Source: Mariprofundus sp. EBB-1 (GTDB taxonomy: Bacteria > Pseudomonadota > Zetaproteobacteria > Mariprofundales > Mariprofundaceae). From it: 64,000 nucleotides of DNA. Position numbers and translations under genes: made by a program. The stretch is taken from contig NZ_RCFQ01000004.1 in the NCBI RefSeq assembly GCF_003665155.1, forward strand, positions 1-64,000, in the 5' to 3' direction. Below, piece after piece: positions 40,960 through 48,759 of the stretch; positions within the stretch are counted from its first letter, which is position 1, and each line of letters starts with the position of its first letter. The notes beneath the pieces are model-generated. The model ran no database searches, was not told where the DNA came from, and saw nothing but the letters and a program-made list of their open reading frames with translations.

Positions 40960-43900
40960 TGTCCAATCAGCCACCGTTAAATATAGCAGGCCGCCTCGGC
41001 AAGGCAGCGATGTTCACCAATTTAACGCCGATGATCAGTATTCTTATTTTTCTAATCGGCGTGATTGCACTGATGGTAACGCCACGGGAAGAAAATCCCC
41101 AGATTGATGTGCCGGCTGCTAATGTGTTTGTGCAGATGCGGGGGGCTTCACCGCAGGAAGTGCAAAATCTGATTGTCCGACCAATGGAAATGGTGTTGCG
41201 TGAGATGACCGGGGTGGATCATACCTACGGCATGGCTATGGATTCAATGGCTGTTGTGACGGTGGTGTTCAAGGTTGGAGAAGATAAAGAATCAAGCCTG
41301 TTGAAGCTCTATGATCGTATTATGCATAATCTTGACCGTATTCCGGCCGGAGCTTCACAGCCGCTGGTCAAACCGCTGGATGTCGATGATGTACCGGCAT
41401 CAGTAATTACGCTTTCATCGACGGAGATGGATGGCTTGTCCTTGAAGCGACTGGCTGAGCGCGTACGTGATCAACTCAGTCCACTGCCAGGTGTGTCGGT
41501 GGCCAATATTATTGGTGGCCGTGATCATGAGGTCAGTATCAAACTCGACCCGGTCAGGCTGGCGGCTTATCGTATTGCACTGGATCAGTTGCATCAGGTG
41601 TTGTTATCAGCCAATACGGGTGGACCTGTTGGTTCGCTGGTGGGCAATAATAACGAGACAAAAATCTGGTTGGATGGTTATCTCAAAACGGCGAATGAAG
41701 TCGGTCAACTGGTGGTTGGCGAGTGGAAAAACAAGCCGATCTATTTAAAAGATGTGGCGGATATTTCCGATGGGGCCAGTGATGTAGAGCATTTTCATCG
41801 CATTGGTTTTGGTGCTCATCATCTACCTCAGGGAGCGATAGGAGAGCCTGAATTGCCGGCCGTGTCCATTACACTGGCCAAGAAACGCGGCACCAATGCC
41901 GTGGTGGTGACGCAGGCCATTGAAGAGAAATTGAATGCACTTAAAGGTGATTTTATCCCCGATAATGTGCAGGTAAACATCACCCGTGATTCGGGCAACC
42001 GTGCCAATGCAGCAGTAAATATGCTGATTGAGCATCTCGGTATTGCAATCGGTACGGTGATTTTGATTCTGTTGCTGTTTTTGGGCTGGCGTGAGGCGGC
42101 TATTGTTACCCTCAATATTCCGCTGATCCTGTTTGTGGTGCTGGCAATTGGATTGCTGGCAGACCAGACGATTAACCGTATTACCCTGTTTGCCCTGATT
42201 TTAGCACTTGGTCTGTTGGTGGATGATGCCATCGTGGTGATCGAAAATATTCATCGTCATCTGCACAAGGGTGTGAAATCCGTAAAGGACAAAGCACGCC
42301 TGATCGTGATGGCGACCAATGAAACGGGTAAACCGACCATTGTTGCTACCATTGCAGTGATTCTGGCATTTGTTCCGATGGCATTTGTGACCGGTATGAT
42401 GGGGCCATATATGGGGCCGATTCCATTCAATGCACCGGTAGCAATGGCTGCATCGCTGGTGATTGCCTATATGTTTACACCGTGGATAGCACAGCGCTTT
42501 TTACCGACTACGATTCAGACGACTGATTCAGTTCATGAAGATCATGCGACGAAAGATTGGGTTTATCGCAGTTATGTGCGGCTTGCCACGCCGTTGATTG
42601 AATCACCGATTGTACGCAAGTTATTCTGGCTAGTGACGCTGGTGCTGTTTGTGGCTGCCATGATGCAGCCTGGTTGGCAGTTCTTACGTCCTGCTGGAAT
42701 TAACGGCCCACTGACGCCGGGTACGGTTGAACTGAAAATGTTACCTAAAGGTGATAATAATACTTTTAATATCACCATTGATTTGTACGAAGGAGCCTCT
42801 CTGGAAGAGACGGATCGCGTGGCGCGTGAAGTGGCTGATGTGCTGAGAAACCATCCGATGGTGGTGGATTATGAGACCTTTGTTGGTCAGGCCGGCCCCA
42901 TTGATTTCAACGGTATGTTGCGTGGTGCGGTACTGCGTAAGGGAGCTAATCTGGCTGATATACGTGTCAATCTGGTGGATAAACATGATCGTTCTATCCG
43001 TTCTGATGCCATCGTGCTGGAACTGCGTGACTTGTTAAGTCCTGTTCTAAAAGCCAATCCGCGTGCCAATATCAAGCTGGTGGAAGATCCACCGGGGCCA
43101 CCTGTACGTGGTACACTGTTAGCTGAGATTTATGGGCCTGACTATGAGACCCAGCGTGCATTGGCTAAACAGGTGCGCAAAAAATTTGAGGCGACCTATG
43201 ATGTTGTTGATGTCGATGATTCAGTTGGAGACGAACAACTACAGTTGAATATTCACGTGGATAAAGAGCGTGCTGCGCATCTTGGTGTGGCAACATCACA
43301 GGTAGAAACTGCCCTGCACGACTTTTTACAGGGTTATGATTTTGGGGCTATCCATACGGATGATGAGCGTCATCAGGTAAAATTACATGTGCGCCTGCCC
43401 AAAGCGCTGCGTGCGCATGCAGAAGATTTGCACCGTATCTATGTGTCCGGTTCGCAGGGTGCTGTGCCGCTATCTGCATTTGCTACTATTGAAGAGAGTG
43501 TGGCCTCCAAACCGGTCTATAGTAAAGATGGCCATCAGGTGGTCTATGTGATGGCCGAACCGAAACAGGGTTCGCAGGTCTATCCACTTCTGGAGATGGA
43601 TTGGGCCATAGATGGCACTGAAGTGGTGCCCGGGGCTAAACTCAAAACCGGGGGTATGCGCTTTACCAACACTGCACCTGATAACACTTTTGGTTATCAC
43701 ATGCTGTGGGATGGTGAGATGCGTCTGACCTTGGATGTGTTTCGCGATCTGGGTGCGGCCTTTATTGTGGCGATGGTGCTTATTTACCTATTGATGGTGG
43801 CCTATTATGGGCAGCTTATCCTGCCGATGATGGTGATGGCACCGACAGCGCTGACCATGATCGGTATTTTTCCGGGTCATTGGATTACCGGACAGCCGTT

Positions 43901-44219
43901 CACCGCTACATCGATGATCGGTATGATCGCTCTGGCCGGTATTGTGGTGCGCAACTCCACCCTGTTGATTGATTTTATTCTTGATTACCGCAGCAAGGGT
44001 TTCTCAGTGAAAGATTCAGTTCTGGAAGCTGGAGCTGTGCGTGCTCGTCCAATTCTGCTGACAGCACTGGCTGTGATCGCAGGAACGTCTGTGATGATAA
44101 GTGATCCGGTGTTTGGTGGTTTAGGTGTATCGATGGCCTTTGGTACGCTGGCAGCCACGATCTTAACCATGTTTATCACACCATTGATGTATTACCTGTG
44201 GCAGCGGGAAAAGGCATGA
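40959..44219 (+). CDS. RND-family efflux transporter
   Basis: A proton-driven inner-membrane pump of 1086 residues with twelve predicted membrane helices in two halves and two large periplasmic loops. The helix-4 motif LGLLVDDAIVVIENIHRHLH carries the paired aspartates of proton transfer. The second half ends with GIVVRNSTLLIDFI and ITPLMYYLWQ. It resembles the HAE1/AcrB-like group with a slightly longer central region. The substrate is unknown; its place in a sulfur cluster suggests a sulfur compound or sulfide-stress product. It ends the first operon of the island. Confidence 0.92.
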   Translation: MSNQPPLNIAGRLGKAAMFTNLTPMISILIFLIGVIALMVTPREENPQIDVPAANVFVQMRGASPQEVQNLIVRPMEMVLREMTGVDHTYGMAMDSMAVVTVVFKVGEDKESSLLKLYDRIMHNLDRIPAGASQPLVKPLDVDDVPASVITLSSTEMDGLSLKRLAERVRDQLSPLPGVSVANIIGGRDHEVSIKLDPVRLAAYRIALDQLHQVLLSANTGGPVGSLVGNNNETKIWLDGYLKTANEVGQLVVGEWKNKPIYLKDVADISDGASDVEHFHRIGFGAHHLPQGAIGEPELPAVSITLAKKRGTNAVVVTQAIEEKLNALKGDFIPDNVQVNITRDSGNRANAAVNMLIEHLGIAIGTVILILLLFLGWREAAIVTLNIPLILFVVLAIGLLADQTINRITLFALILALGLLVDDAIVVIENIHRHLHKGVKSVKDKARLIVMATNETGKPTIVATIAVILAFVPMAFVTGMMGPYMGPIPFNAPVAMAASLVIAYMFTPWIAQRFLPTTIQTTDSVHEDHATKDWVYRSYVRLATPLIESPIVRKLFWLVTLVLFVAAMMQPGWQFLRPAGINGPLTPGTVELKMLPKGDNNTFNITIDLYEGASLEETDRVAREVADVLRNHPMVVDYETFVGQAGPIDFNGMLRGAVLRKGANLADIRVNLVDKHDRSIRSDAIVLELRDLLSPVLKANPRANIKLVEDPPGPPVRGTLLAEIYGPDYETQRALAKQVRKKFEATYDVVDVDDSVGDEQLQLNIHVDKERAAHLGVATSQVETALHDFLQGYDFGAIHTDDERHQVKLHVRLPKALRAHAEDLHRIYVSGSQGAVPLSAFATIEESVASKPVYSKDGHQVVYVMAEPKQGSQVYPLLEMDWAIDGTEVVPGAKLKTGGMRFTNTAPDNTFGYHMLWDGEMRLTLDVFRDLGAAFIVAMVLIYLLMVAYYGQLILPMMVMAPTALTMIGIFPGHWITGQPFTATSMIGMIALAGIVVRNSTLLIDFILDYRSKGFSVKDSVLEAGAVRARPILLTALAVIAGTSVMISDPVFGGLGVSMAFGTLAATILTMFITPLMYYLWQREKA

Positions 44220-44257
44220 GCCAAATGATTACCTCGATCACTCAGGGAAGTTTTTCT

Positions 44258-44357
44258 TGTGTAAACACCCTCACCTTCAGGACACAGAGTGCATAGAGGG
44301 AAGAAAAACACAAAAAAGGATTTTCTCTGCGTCCTTCGCGTCCTCAGCGGTGAAAAA
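44258..44357. repeat. dispersed intergenic repeat, copy 1
   Basis: The right end reads CTCTGCGTCC TTCGCGTCCT CAGCGGTGAAA and the left part contains CTCACCTTCAGGAC. The same family recurs at 46.8, 50.1 and 62.2 kb. The left part shares 14 identical bases with the copy at 62.2 kb. Confidence 0.75.
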
Positions 44358-44383
44358 ATTTAGATTTTGATAGGAGTTCAACC

Positions 44384-44593
44384 ATGACAATTAGTCGCAT
44401 GATTCGCATTATCGCAGGCACATTTATCCTGCTCAGTATTTATCTTTCTACACGCTATAACGGAGTGAACTTTATGGAGCCTACATGGCTCTGGTTCACC
44501 GCTTTTGTTGGAGCAAATCTGCTGCAGTCTGGTTTTAGCCAATGGTGTTTGATGGAAGTTATTCTGTCTAAACTGGGTTTCAAACACGGCTGA
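44384..44593 (+). CDS. small DUF2892-type membrane protein
   Basis: Sixty-nine residues with two hydrophobic segments and the end QSGFSQWCLMEVILSKLGFK, which fits the pattern GFCPMxxILxxLGFK of DUF2892 proteins, often found with rhodaneses (the membrane part of YgaP). GGAG precedes the ATG. The role is unknown. A second, more typical relative lies at 48.2 kb. Confidence 0.75.
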   Translation: MTISRMIRIIAGTFILLSIYLSTRYNGVNFMEPTWLWFTAFVGANLLQSGFSQWCLMEVILSKLGFKHG

Positions 44594-44613
44594 GACGGTT
44601 GCGTCCAGTCAGG

Positions 44614-44680
44614 AGTATGTAGGACTGAAGGTAGCTGTAGCGAGCGGTTGCCGATTAACAATGCAAAAGTCCGACATACT
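44614..44680. repeat. inverted repeat with AGTATGT ends
   Basis: AGTATGTAGGACT (44614-44626) pairs with AGTCCGACATACT (44668-44680) with one internal mismatch, around 41 bases. A shorter element with the same GACATACT end lies at 53657-53704. It might be a small mobile or structured element. It lies upstream of the membrane rhodanese. Confidence 0.45.
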
Positions 44681-44787
44681 TCTAAACAGTTGATAGGTAC
44701 AGATGGTGCTCTCTTCCCTCCCTTCCTAGTTGGCATCGTCTGTGCCTGTCTTATTAACTTAACGATCTTTCTGGAGTTGAAGAAAAA

Positions 44788-45195
44788 ATGGAATTTATTG
44801 AACAAAACATGGTGTATGTTGTATCAGCTCTCTTGATTGTCTGGATATTATGGAAGCGTGTGCTTGCACCAAAGCTGGCCGGAGTAAAATCACTCTCCGC
44901 TGCTGATTACATGCAGTTTCGCCATCAAGAACATATCATATTGGATGTGCGCCAGCCTGCTGAATGGTCCTCTGGCCACGCCAAAGATGCAATGCATATG
45001 CCGCTTTCTGAAGTGGGAGCACATATGCATGAAATAAGCCGGGATAAGCCTGTTGTGGTGATCTGTGCATCGGGCAACCGTTCTGCAATGGCTGCAACGG
45101 CCCTGGCCAAAGCAGGCTTTGATATGGTTTACAATTTTTCCGGTGGTATGGGAGCTTGGCAGGGTGCTGGTCTGCCGACGCAATCGGGTGCGTAA
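44788..45195 (+). CDS. membrane-anchored rhodanese
   Basis: A sulfurtransferase domain tethered by one N-terminal membrane helix at residues 8-24. LDVRQPAEWSSGHAKDAMHMP and the active-site loop VVICASGNRSA with C93 are clear. At 135 residues it is a single-domain rhodanese. It probably faces the cytoplasm by the positive-inside rule (KRVLAPK after the helix). It precedes the TauE/SafE gene by three bases and is surely cotranscribed with it. Confidence 0.9.
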   Translation: MEFIEQNMVYVVSALLIVWILWKRVLAPKLAGVKSLSAADYMQFRHQEHIILDVRQPAEWSSGHAKDAMHMPLSEVGAHMHEISRDKPVVVICASGNRSAMAATALAKAGFDMVYNFSGGMGAWQGAGLPTQSGA

Positions 45196-45198
45196 AAG

Positions 45199-45954
45199 GT
45201 GACACTTTCTCTGTGGTTGGCGGCACCGTTTATCGGACTACTGTTGTCGTTGTTTGCTGCAGGTGGAGGTATGGTTGCTGTTCCATTGCTGCATTTTGGC
45301 CTTGGTATGCCGCTGAAACAGGCTGTTGCTACAAGCTTGGTGATTGTTGCCTGCGTTAGTCTTATGGCGTTGTTGCAAAAGAAGCGTTGGCAGTTGATTG
45401 AATGGCGGCTGCATCGTTTTTTTGCATTTGGAGGTGTGTTGGGTGGCTTTGGGGGGGCAAGTCTTGGCTTGTACATGTCCAATCAATTGCAATCTATGGT
45501 TTTTGCTATGCTGGTATTGTTTGTTGCCTGGTTAATGCATGGTGAATGGATGAAATCCATTACGGTGAATGCCAAAAGTATGCCGTGTGATTGTCGTCTT
45601 TCGATACTTGCTGGCCTTGGGACAGGTTTTATGACGGGGCTGCTCGGTGTAGGTGGCGGTTTTTTGATCGTACCGTTGTTGTTAATACTCGGTGTGGCCA
45701 GTTATCAATCGGCTGTGGCACATTCGCTGGCGTTAATTGTACCAAGTTCGCTGGTTGCCGCTCTGAGGTATGCTGGAAATCTGGAAATGAGTTGGAGTCC
45801 GGTTTTCGCCATTGTTATTTTGGCCTTCATGGGGACATATTTGGGTAATTTTATAGCTGACAGGTATTCCTCTACTTATATGCAAAAGGCTTTTAGTTTG
45901 ATGTTGACTGTGATGGGTGGATGGATGTTGCTGAAATTATTTGCGATTGAATGA
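45199..45954 (+). CDS. TauE/SafE-family membrane transporter
   Basis: A 251-residue inner-membrane protein with about eight helices and the two family repeats (SLFAAGGGMVAVPLLHFG and GLLGVGGGFLIVPLLLILG). Family members export or import sulfite, sulfoacetate, taurine products or other sulfur anions. Next to rhodaneses it may move sulfite or thiosulfate, which is inference. The start is a GTG three bases after the rhodanese stop. Confidence 0.88.
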   Translation: MTLSLWLAAPFIGLLLSLFAAGGGMVAVPLLHFGLGMPLKQAVATSLVIVACVSLMALLQKKRWQLIEWRLHRFFAFGGVLGGFGGASLGLYMSNQLQSMVFAMLVLFVAWLMHGEWMKSITVNAKSMPCDCRLSILAGLGTGFMTGLLGVGGGFLIVPLLLILGVASYQSAVAHSLALIVPSSLVAALRYAGNLEMSWSPVFAIVILAFMGTYLGNFIADRYSSTYMQKAFSLMLTVMGGWMLLKLFAIE

Positions 45955-46001
45955 AGTAGTGAAACGAGGTTGGATAATAAACACATGATAAGGAGTGAAA
46001 T

Positions 46002-46415
46002 ATGAAACGATTGATAATGATGGCTGTAATTGTTGTGGCGATGCCACTGGTTGCGACGGCGTGTGGTCTTAGTGAACAGACGGCGGATGGCTATGAAAAT
46101 GCCACTGTTGCCCATACACATGATCACTGGTTGCAGGGCGATAAGTCACCCGTACCATTTATGCTATTGGATGTGCGTACCTCAGAAGAATATGCAGAAG
46201 GTCATATTGCAGGGGCAACTCTGATTCCGATACAGGTGTTGGCTGAACGTTTGAGTGAAGTGCCAAAGAATAAGCAGGTTTATGTGTATTGCCATTCAGG
46301 CGCGCGTTCAGCGCGGGCATCAAAATTACTGGCCAAACACGGATTTAGAAATATTGAAAATATAATGGGTGGTATTGTGGCTTGGAAAGATGCCGGATAT
46401 CCGGTGGAGAAATAA
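46002..46415 (+). CDS. rhodanese lipoprotein
   Basis: A signal sequence ends in a lipobox-like ATAC with C21, so the protein is probably anchored in the periplasmic face of a membrane. The rhodanese domain has MLLDVRTSEEYAEGHIAGA and VYCHSGARSARA with catalytic C97. The protein has 137 residues. AAGGAG precedes the ATG. It is followed with a one-base stop-start overlap by a cytoplasmic rhodanese, giving paired sulfurtransferases on the two sides of the membrane. Confidence 0.88.
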   Translation: MKRLIMMAVIVVAMPLVATACGLSEQTADGYENATVAHTHDHWLQGDKSPVPFMLLDVRTSEEYAEGHIAGATLIPIQVLAERLSEVPKNKQVYVYCHSGARSARASKLLAKHGFRNIENIMGGIVAWKDAGYPVEK

Positions 46416-46747
46416 TGCTTGAATCAAAAAATGTAAATGAACTCTATCCGCTTTGGTTATTGGGTCGGGAAAAAAGTGAACCGCTTGTTATCATTGATGT
46501 GCGTGGCTTGGATGAGTATCAGAATGGGCATGTGCCGGGTGCGAAGTTGATTGCGCTCAATACATTGATGGCGCGTGTTGATGAAATTCCAGAAGAGGGT
46601 GATGTGTTTCTTATCTGTCACTCCGGTATGCGATCAGCTCAGGCAGGGACCTATTTAAAGAGAGAGTGCGGACGAAATAACGTAATCAATGTTTCTGGTG
46701 GTACGCAGGCCTGGATCAATGCAGGTTATCCGGTAGCAGAATCATAA
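46415..46747 (+). CDS. cytoplasmic rhodanese
   Basis: A single-domain rhodanese of 110 residues: VIIDVRGLDEYQNGHVPGA and FLICHSGMRSAQA with catalytic C68. I chose the ATG at 46415, overlapping the previous stop (TAATG) with GGTGGAG upstream. No signal peptide or membrane helix. It shares the CHSGxRSA loop with its upstream neighbour and may have arisen by duplication. Confidence 0.88.
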   Translation: MLESKNVNELYPLWLLGREKSEPLVIIDVRGLDEYQNGHVPGAKLIALNTLMARVDEIPEEGDVFLICHSGMRSAQAGTYLKRECGRNNVINVSGGTQAWINAGYPVAES

Positions 46748-46751
46748 AAGC

Positions 46752-46895
46752 ATTCACCGCAAAGGGCGCAAAGTAAAACCGAAGAAGAATAAGCTGATAT
46801 AGAAGCAACATGCACCAATCAGCGCGAGAGCGGGATAAAATACCAAATAGATTTTGACTTTACTCTGCGAAACTTTGCGTTCTTTGTGGTAAAAA
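46752..46895. repeat. dispersed intergenic repeat, copy 2
   Basis: The ends are inverted versions of each other: TTCACCGCAAAGGGCGCAAAG at left and CTTTGCGTTCTTTGTGGT at right, with a CTCTGCGAAA word between. This is the clearest complete copy of the family. It separates the rhodanese pair from the DUF302 gene. Confidence 0.8.
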
Positions 46896-46919
46896 TATTT
46901 TGTCTATAAGGAGAATATC

Positions 46920-47309
46920 ATGAGTGAATATGGCATGAGCACAGTATTTGATGGGGATATGGCGGAAGCTGAGGCCGCGATCACTGATGCCTTGAAAGCT
47001 GTTGGTTTTGGCATTCTCACACGCATTGATGTGGCGGACACGCTGAAAAAGAAAATCGATGTGGATCGGTCTCCGTATGTGATATTGGGAGCTTGTAATC
47101 CGAACCTTGCTAATCAGGCGTTGAATTTAGAGCCTGAACTCGGCTTGATGTTGCCCTGTAATGTTATTGTGTATAGCGAAAAAAATGGGCAGACGATCGT
47201 ATCAATCATCGATCCTGAATCGATGGGGGGTATGATCGATAATGCTGCTTTGGAATGTCTGGTTAAAGAAGCAAAGCCGCTTTTGATGCAAGCCTTGCGA
47301 AGTATTTAG
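46920..47309 (+). CDS. DUF302 family protein
   Basis: A 129-residue cytoplasmic protein. AAITDALKAVGFGILTRIDV, PYVILGACNPNLANQALN and GLMLPCNVIVYSEKNG match DUF302, whose function is not established but which often accompanies rhodanese and SQR genes. AAGGAG precedes the ATG. It is followed by the Crp/Fnr gene after one base. Confidence 0.88.
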   Translation: MSEYGMSTVFDGDMAEAEAAITDALKAVGFGILTRIDVADTLKKKIDVDRSPYVILGACNPNLANQALNLEPELGLMLPCNVIVYSEKNGQTIVSIIDPESMGGMIDNAALECLVKEAKPLLMQALRSI

Positions 47310-47310
47310 T

Positions 47311-48006
47311 ATGAGCGCAGTAGCAGCATCGAGCCGAGAATGGTTGGCGGAATTTCCTCGTTTGCACGATATCAGTGACAATGTTTGGCAAATGGATGCG
47401 GGTAAAGCAGTTCGTATGCAGGTCAAATCCGGTACAGTGTTATTTCGAGATGGAGATGCTTGCCAGGCTTATGTGCTGGTGGTTTCCGGTTCTGTGCGTG
47501 TTCAGAAAATGGATCCACAGGGTCATGAAATTGTATTGTATCGTGTTGAAGAGGGGCAAAGCTGCATGCTCACTACAACCTGTCTATTGGGTTCCCGCAG
47601 TTACCCGGCTGAAGGCATCGCTGAAAGTGAAGTGGATCTGGTTATGCTGCCGTTGAAAATCTTTGAACATGCCTTGGCAGGTTCTGAGGGGTTTCGCCAC
47701 TTTGTCATGAATAATATTGGTGAGCGCATATGTGATCTGATGTTATTATTGGAGGATGTGGCTTTTGGTCGTATGGATGTACGGCTGGCTCGATTATTAC
47801 TGAAAAATATCGACACAAATGCAAGCAACACAGATTTAACATTGATTCGAACACACAGAGAACTTGCTGTTGAACTTGGTACAGCGAGAGAAGTTATTAG
47901 TCGCTTGTTAAAAAGCTTTGAGCGTAATGGTCTAGTCGAATTAAGTCGTAATCAGATCACTTTATGCGATTTGAAAGCGCTGCAAAAGTTAATTGATCAG
48001 GGTTAA
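47311..48006 (+). CDS. Crp/Fnr-family regulator
   Basis: An N-terminal cyclic-nucleotide-binding-like barrel (GTVLFRDGDACQAYVLVVSG) is joined to a C-terminal helix-turn-helix (THRELAVELGTAREVISRLLKSFERNGLVEL). The barrel lacks the RxS cAMP-binding sequence and there is no N-terminal cysteine cluster, so it is neither classical Crp nor Fnr. Two cysteines in GQSCMLTTTCLLG could sense sulfur species; this is speculation. It directly follows DUF302 and precedes the SQR group, which it may regulate. Confidence 0.9.
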   Translation: MSAVAASSREWLAEFPRLHDISDNVWQMDAGKAVRMQVKSGTVLFRDGDACQAYVLVVSGSVRVQKMDPQGHEIVLYRVEEGQSCMLTTTCLLGSRSYPAEGIAESEVDLVMLPLKIFEHALAGSEGFRHFVMNNIGERICDLMLLLEDVAFGRMDVRLARLLLKNIDTNASNTDLTLIRTHRELAVELGTAREVISRLLKSFERNGLVELSRNQITLCDLKALQKLIDQG

Positions 48007-48165
48007 TTAGCAATTATCAACTCAGGCGCTTGTGCGCATCATTCTGATTCCGGGAGTCCATTCGCCTCACCCAGAGGGTGTGATAAAGCATACCCACAGC
48101 GCTTTCCTGCGGAATTGTGATCGGCTGTCCATATCCTGCTTTTTCAGATTATTCTTAGGCACTTG

Positions 48166-48201
48166 GTGACAATGTCACTGACTTAATATATGAGTATATT
48201 A
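48166..48201. promoter_or_regulatory. paired palindromes before DUF2892
   Basis: GTGACAATGTCAC (48166-48178) is a perfect odd palindrome and TAATATA-TGAG-TATATTA (48184-48201) is a second one. They lie 30-66 bases before the next start codon, where a promoter should be. The first might bind the neighbouring Crp/Fnr protein and the second the ArsR-type protein. Confidence 0.4.
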
Positions 48202-48231
48202 GCATACACCTAAATTAATGGAGGTATTGTT

Positions 48232-48435
48232 ATGAAATCAAATGTAGGTGGTATTGATAGAATTGTTCGTTTGTTGGCAGGCTTGGCGCTGATAGCTGTA
48301 GGGGCACTCGGTCTAGTAGCTGGTCCATGGGATATGGTGGCAATTGGTGCAGGGGCGGTTTTCGCATTGACTTCAGTGATTAGCTTCTGTCCGTTATACA
48401 CACTACTAGGCATTAATTCCTGTCCGGTAAAATAA
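48232..48435 (+). CDS. DUF2892 membrane protein
   Basis: Sixty-seven residues: NVGGIDRIVRLLAGLALIAVG, two membrane helices, and SFCPLYTLLGINSCPVK with two conserved cysteines. This is the standard DUF2892 form. GGAGG precedes the ATG. Its function is not established; it is commonly next to rhodaneses and persulfide-related genes. Confidence 0.88.
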   Translation: MKSNVGGIDRIVRLLAGLALIAVGALGLVAGPWDMVAIGAGAVFALTSVISFCPLYTLLGINSCPVK

Positions 48436-48455
48436 TTCTTTACTAATTATATTAT

Positions 48456-48469
48456 CATATTATAATATG
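48456..48469. promoter_or_regulatory. AT-rich palindrome upstream of the SQR unit
   Basis: CATATTATAATATG is a perfect 14-base palindrome 20 bases after the DUF2892 stop. It resembles the ATTATATAAT palindrome at the arsR-like start and could be an operator of that regulator. Confidence 0.35.
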
Positions 48470-48545
48470 CATATCTGAGTAAAACGCTCGGTATTTAGAA
48501 TGGAAATCTTTTAAAGATATTATACTGAAGATTGAACAGCTGACG

Positions 48546-48686
48546 ATGGTTCAAAATAATCATTTGTTCGGGCGATTTTCGGTGTTCCATTTTTTGATAC
48601 TTGGTCTGATAGGCACTTCTCTCTGGTTCCATTGGGAGCCGATCATTGAGAGTCTGATGCCATTTATTTTAGGTGCTATCGCATAA
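48546..48686 (+). CDS. possible small membrane protein (46 aa)
   Basis: A frame from the ATG at 48546 encodes a single hydrophobic helix (FSVFHFLILGLIGTSLWFHW) with a short polar start. The frame is open for 21 codons before the ATG. The ribosome-binding site is weak. It ends in a CGCATA/TATGCG hairpin just before SQR. I do not recognise it; it may be a small subunit of the sulfide-oxidising membrane complex or a chance frame. Confidence 0.38.
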   Translation: MVQNNHLFGRFSVFHFLILGLIGTSLWFHWEPIIESLMPFILGAIA

Positions 48687-48759
48687 CACGGCTATGCGAA
48701 TAAATATAATAATTACAGGGGGTCATAGTGAATACCCTCGATGAAGGAGATATATAACT

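Noticed and set aside
44648-44836. 62-residue frame upstream of the membrane rhodanese
   Set aside because: It starts with TTG inside an inverted repeat and overlaps the well-supported rhodanese start; most of it is probably a by-product of the repeat.
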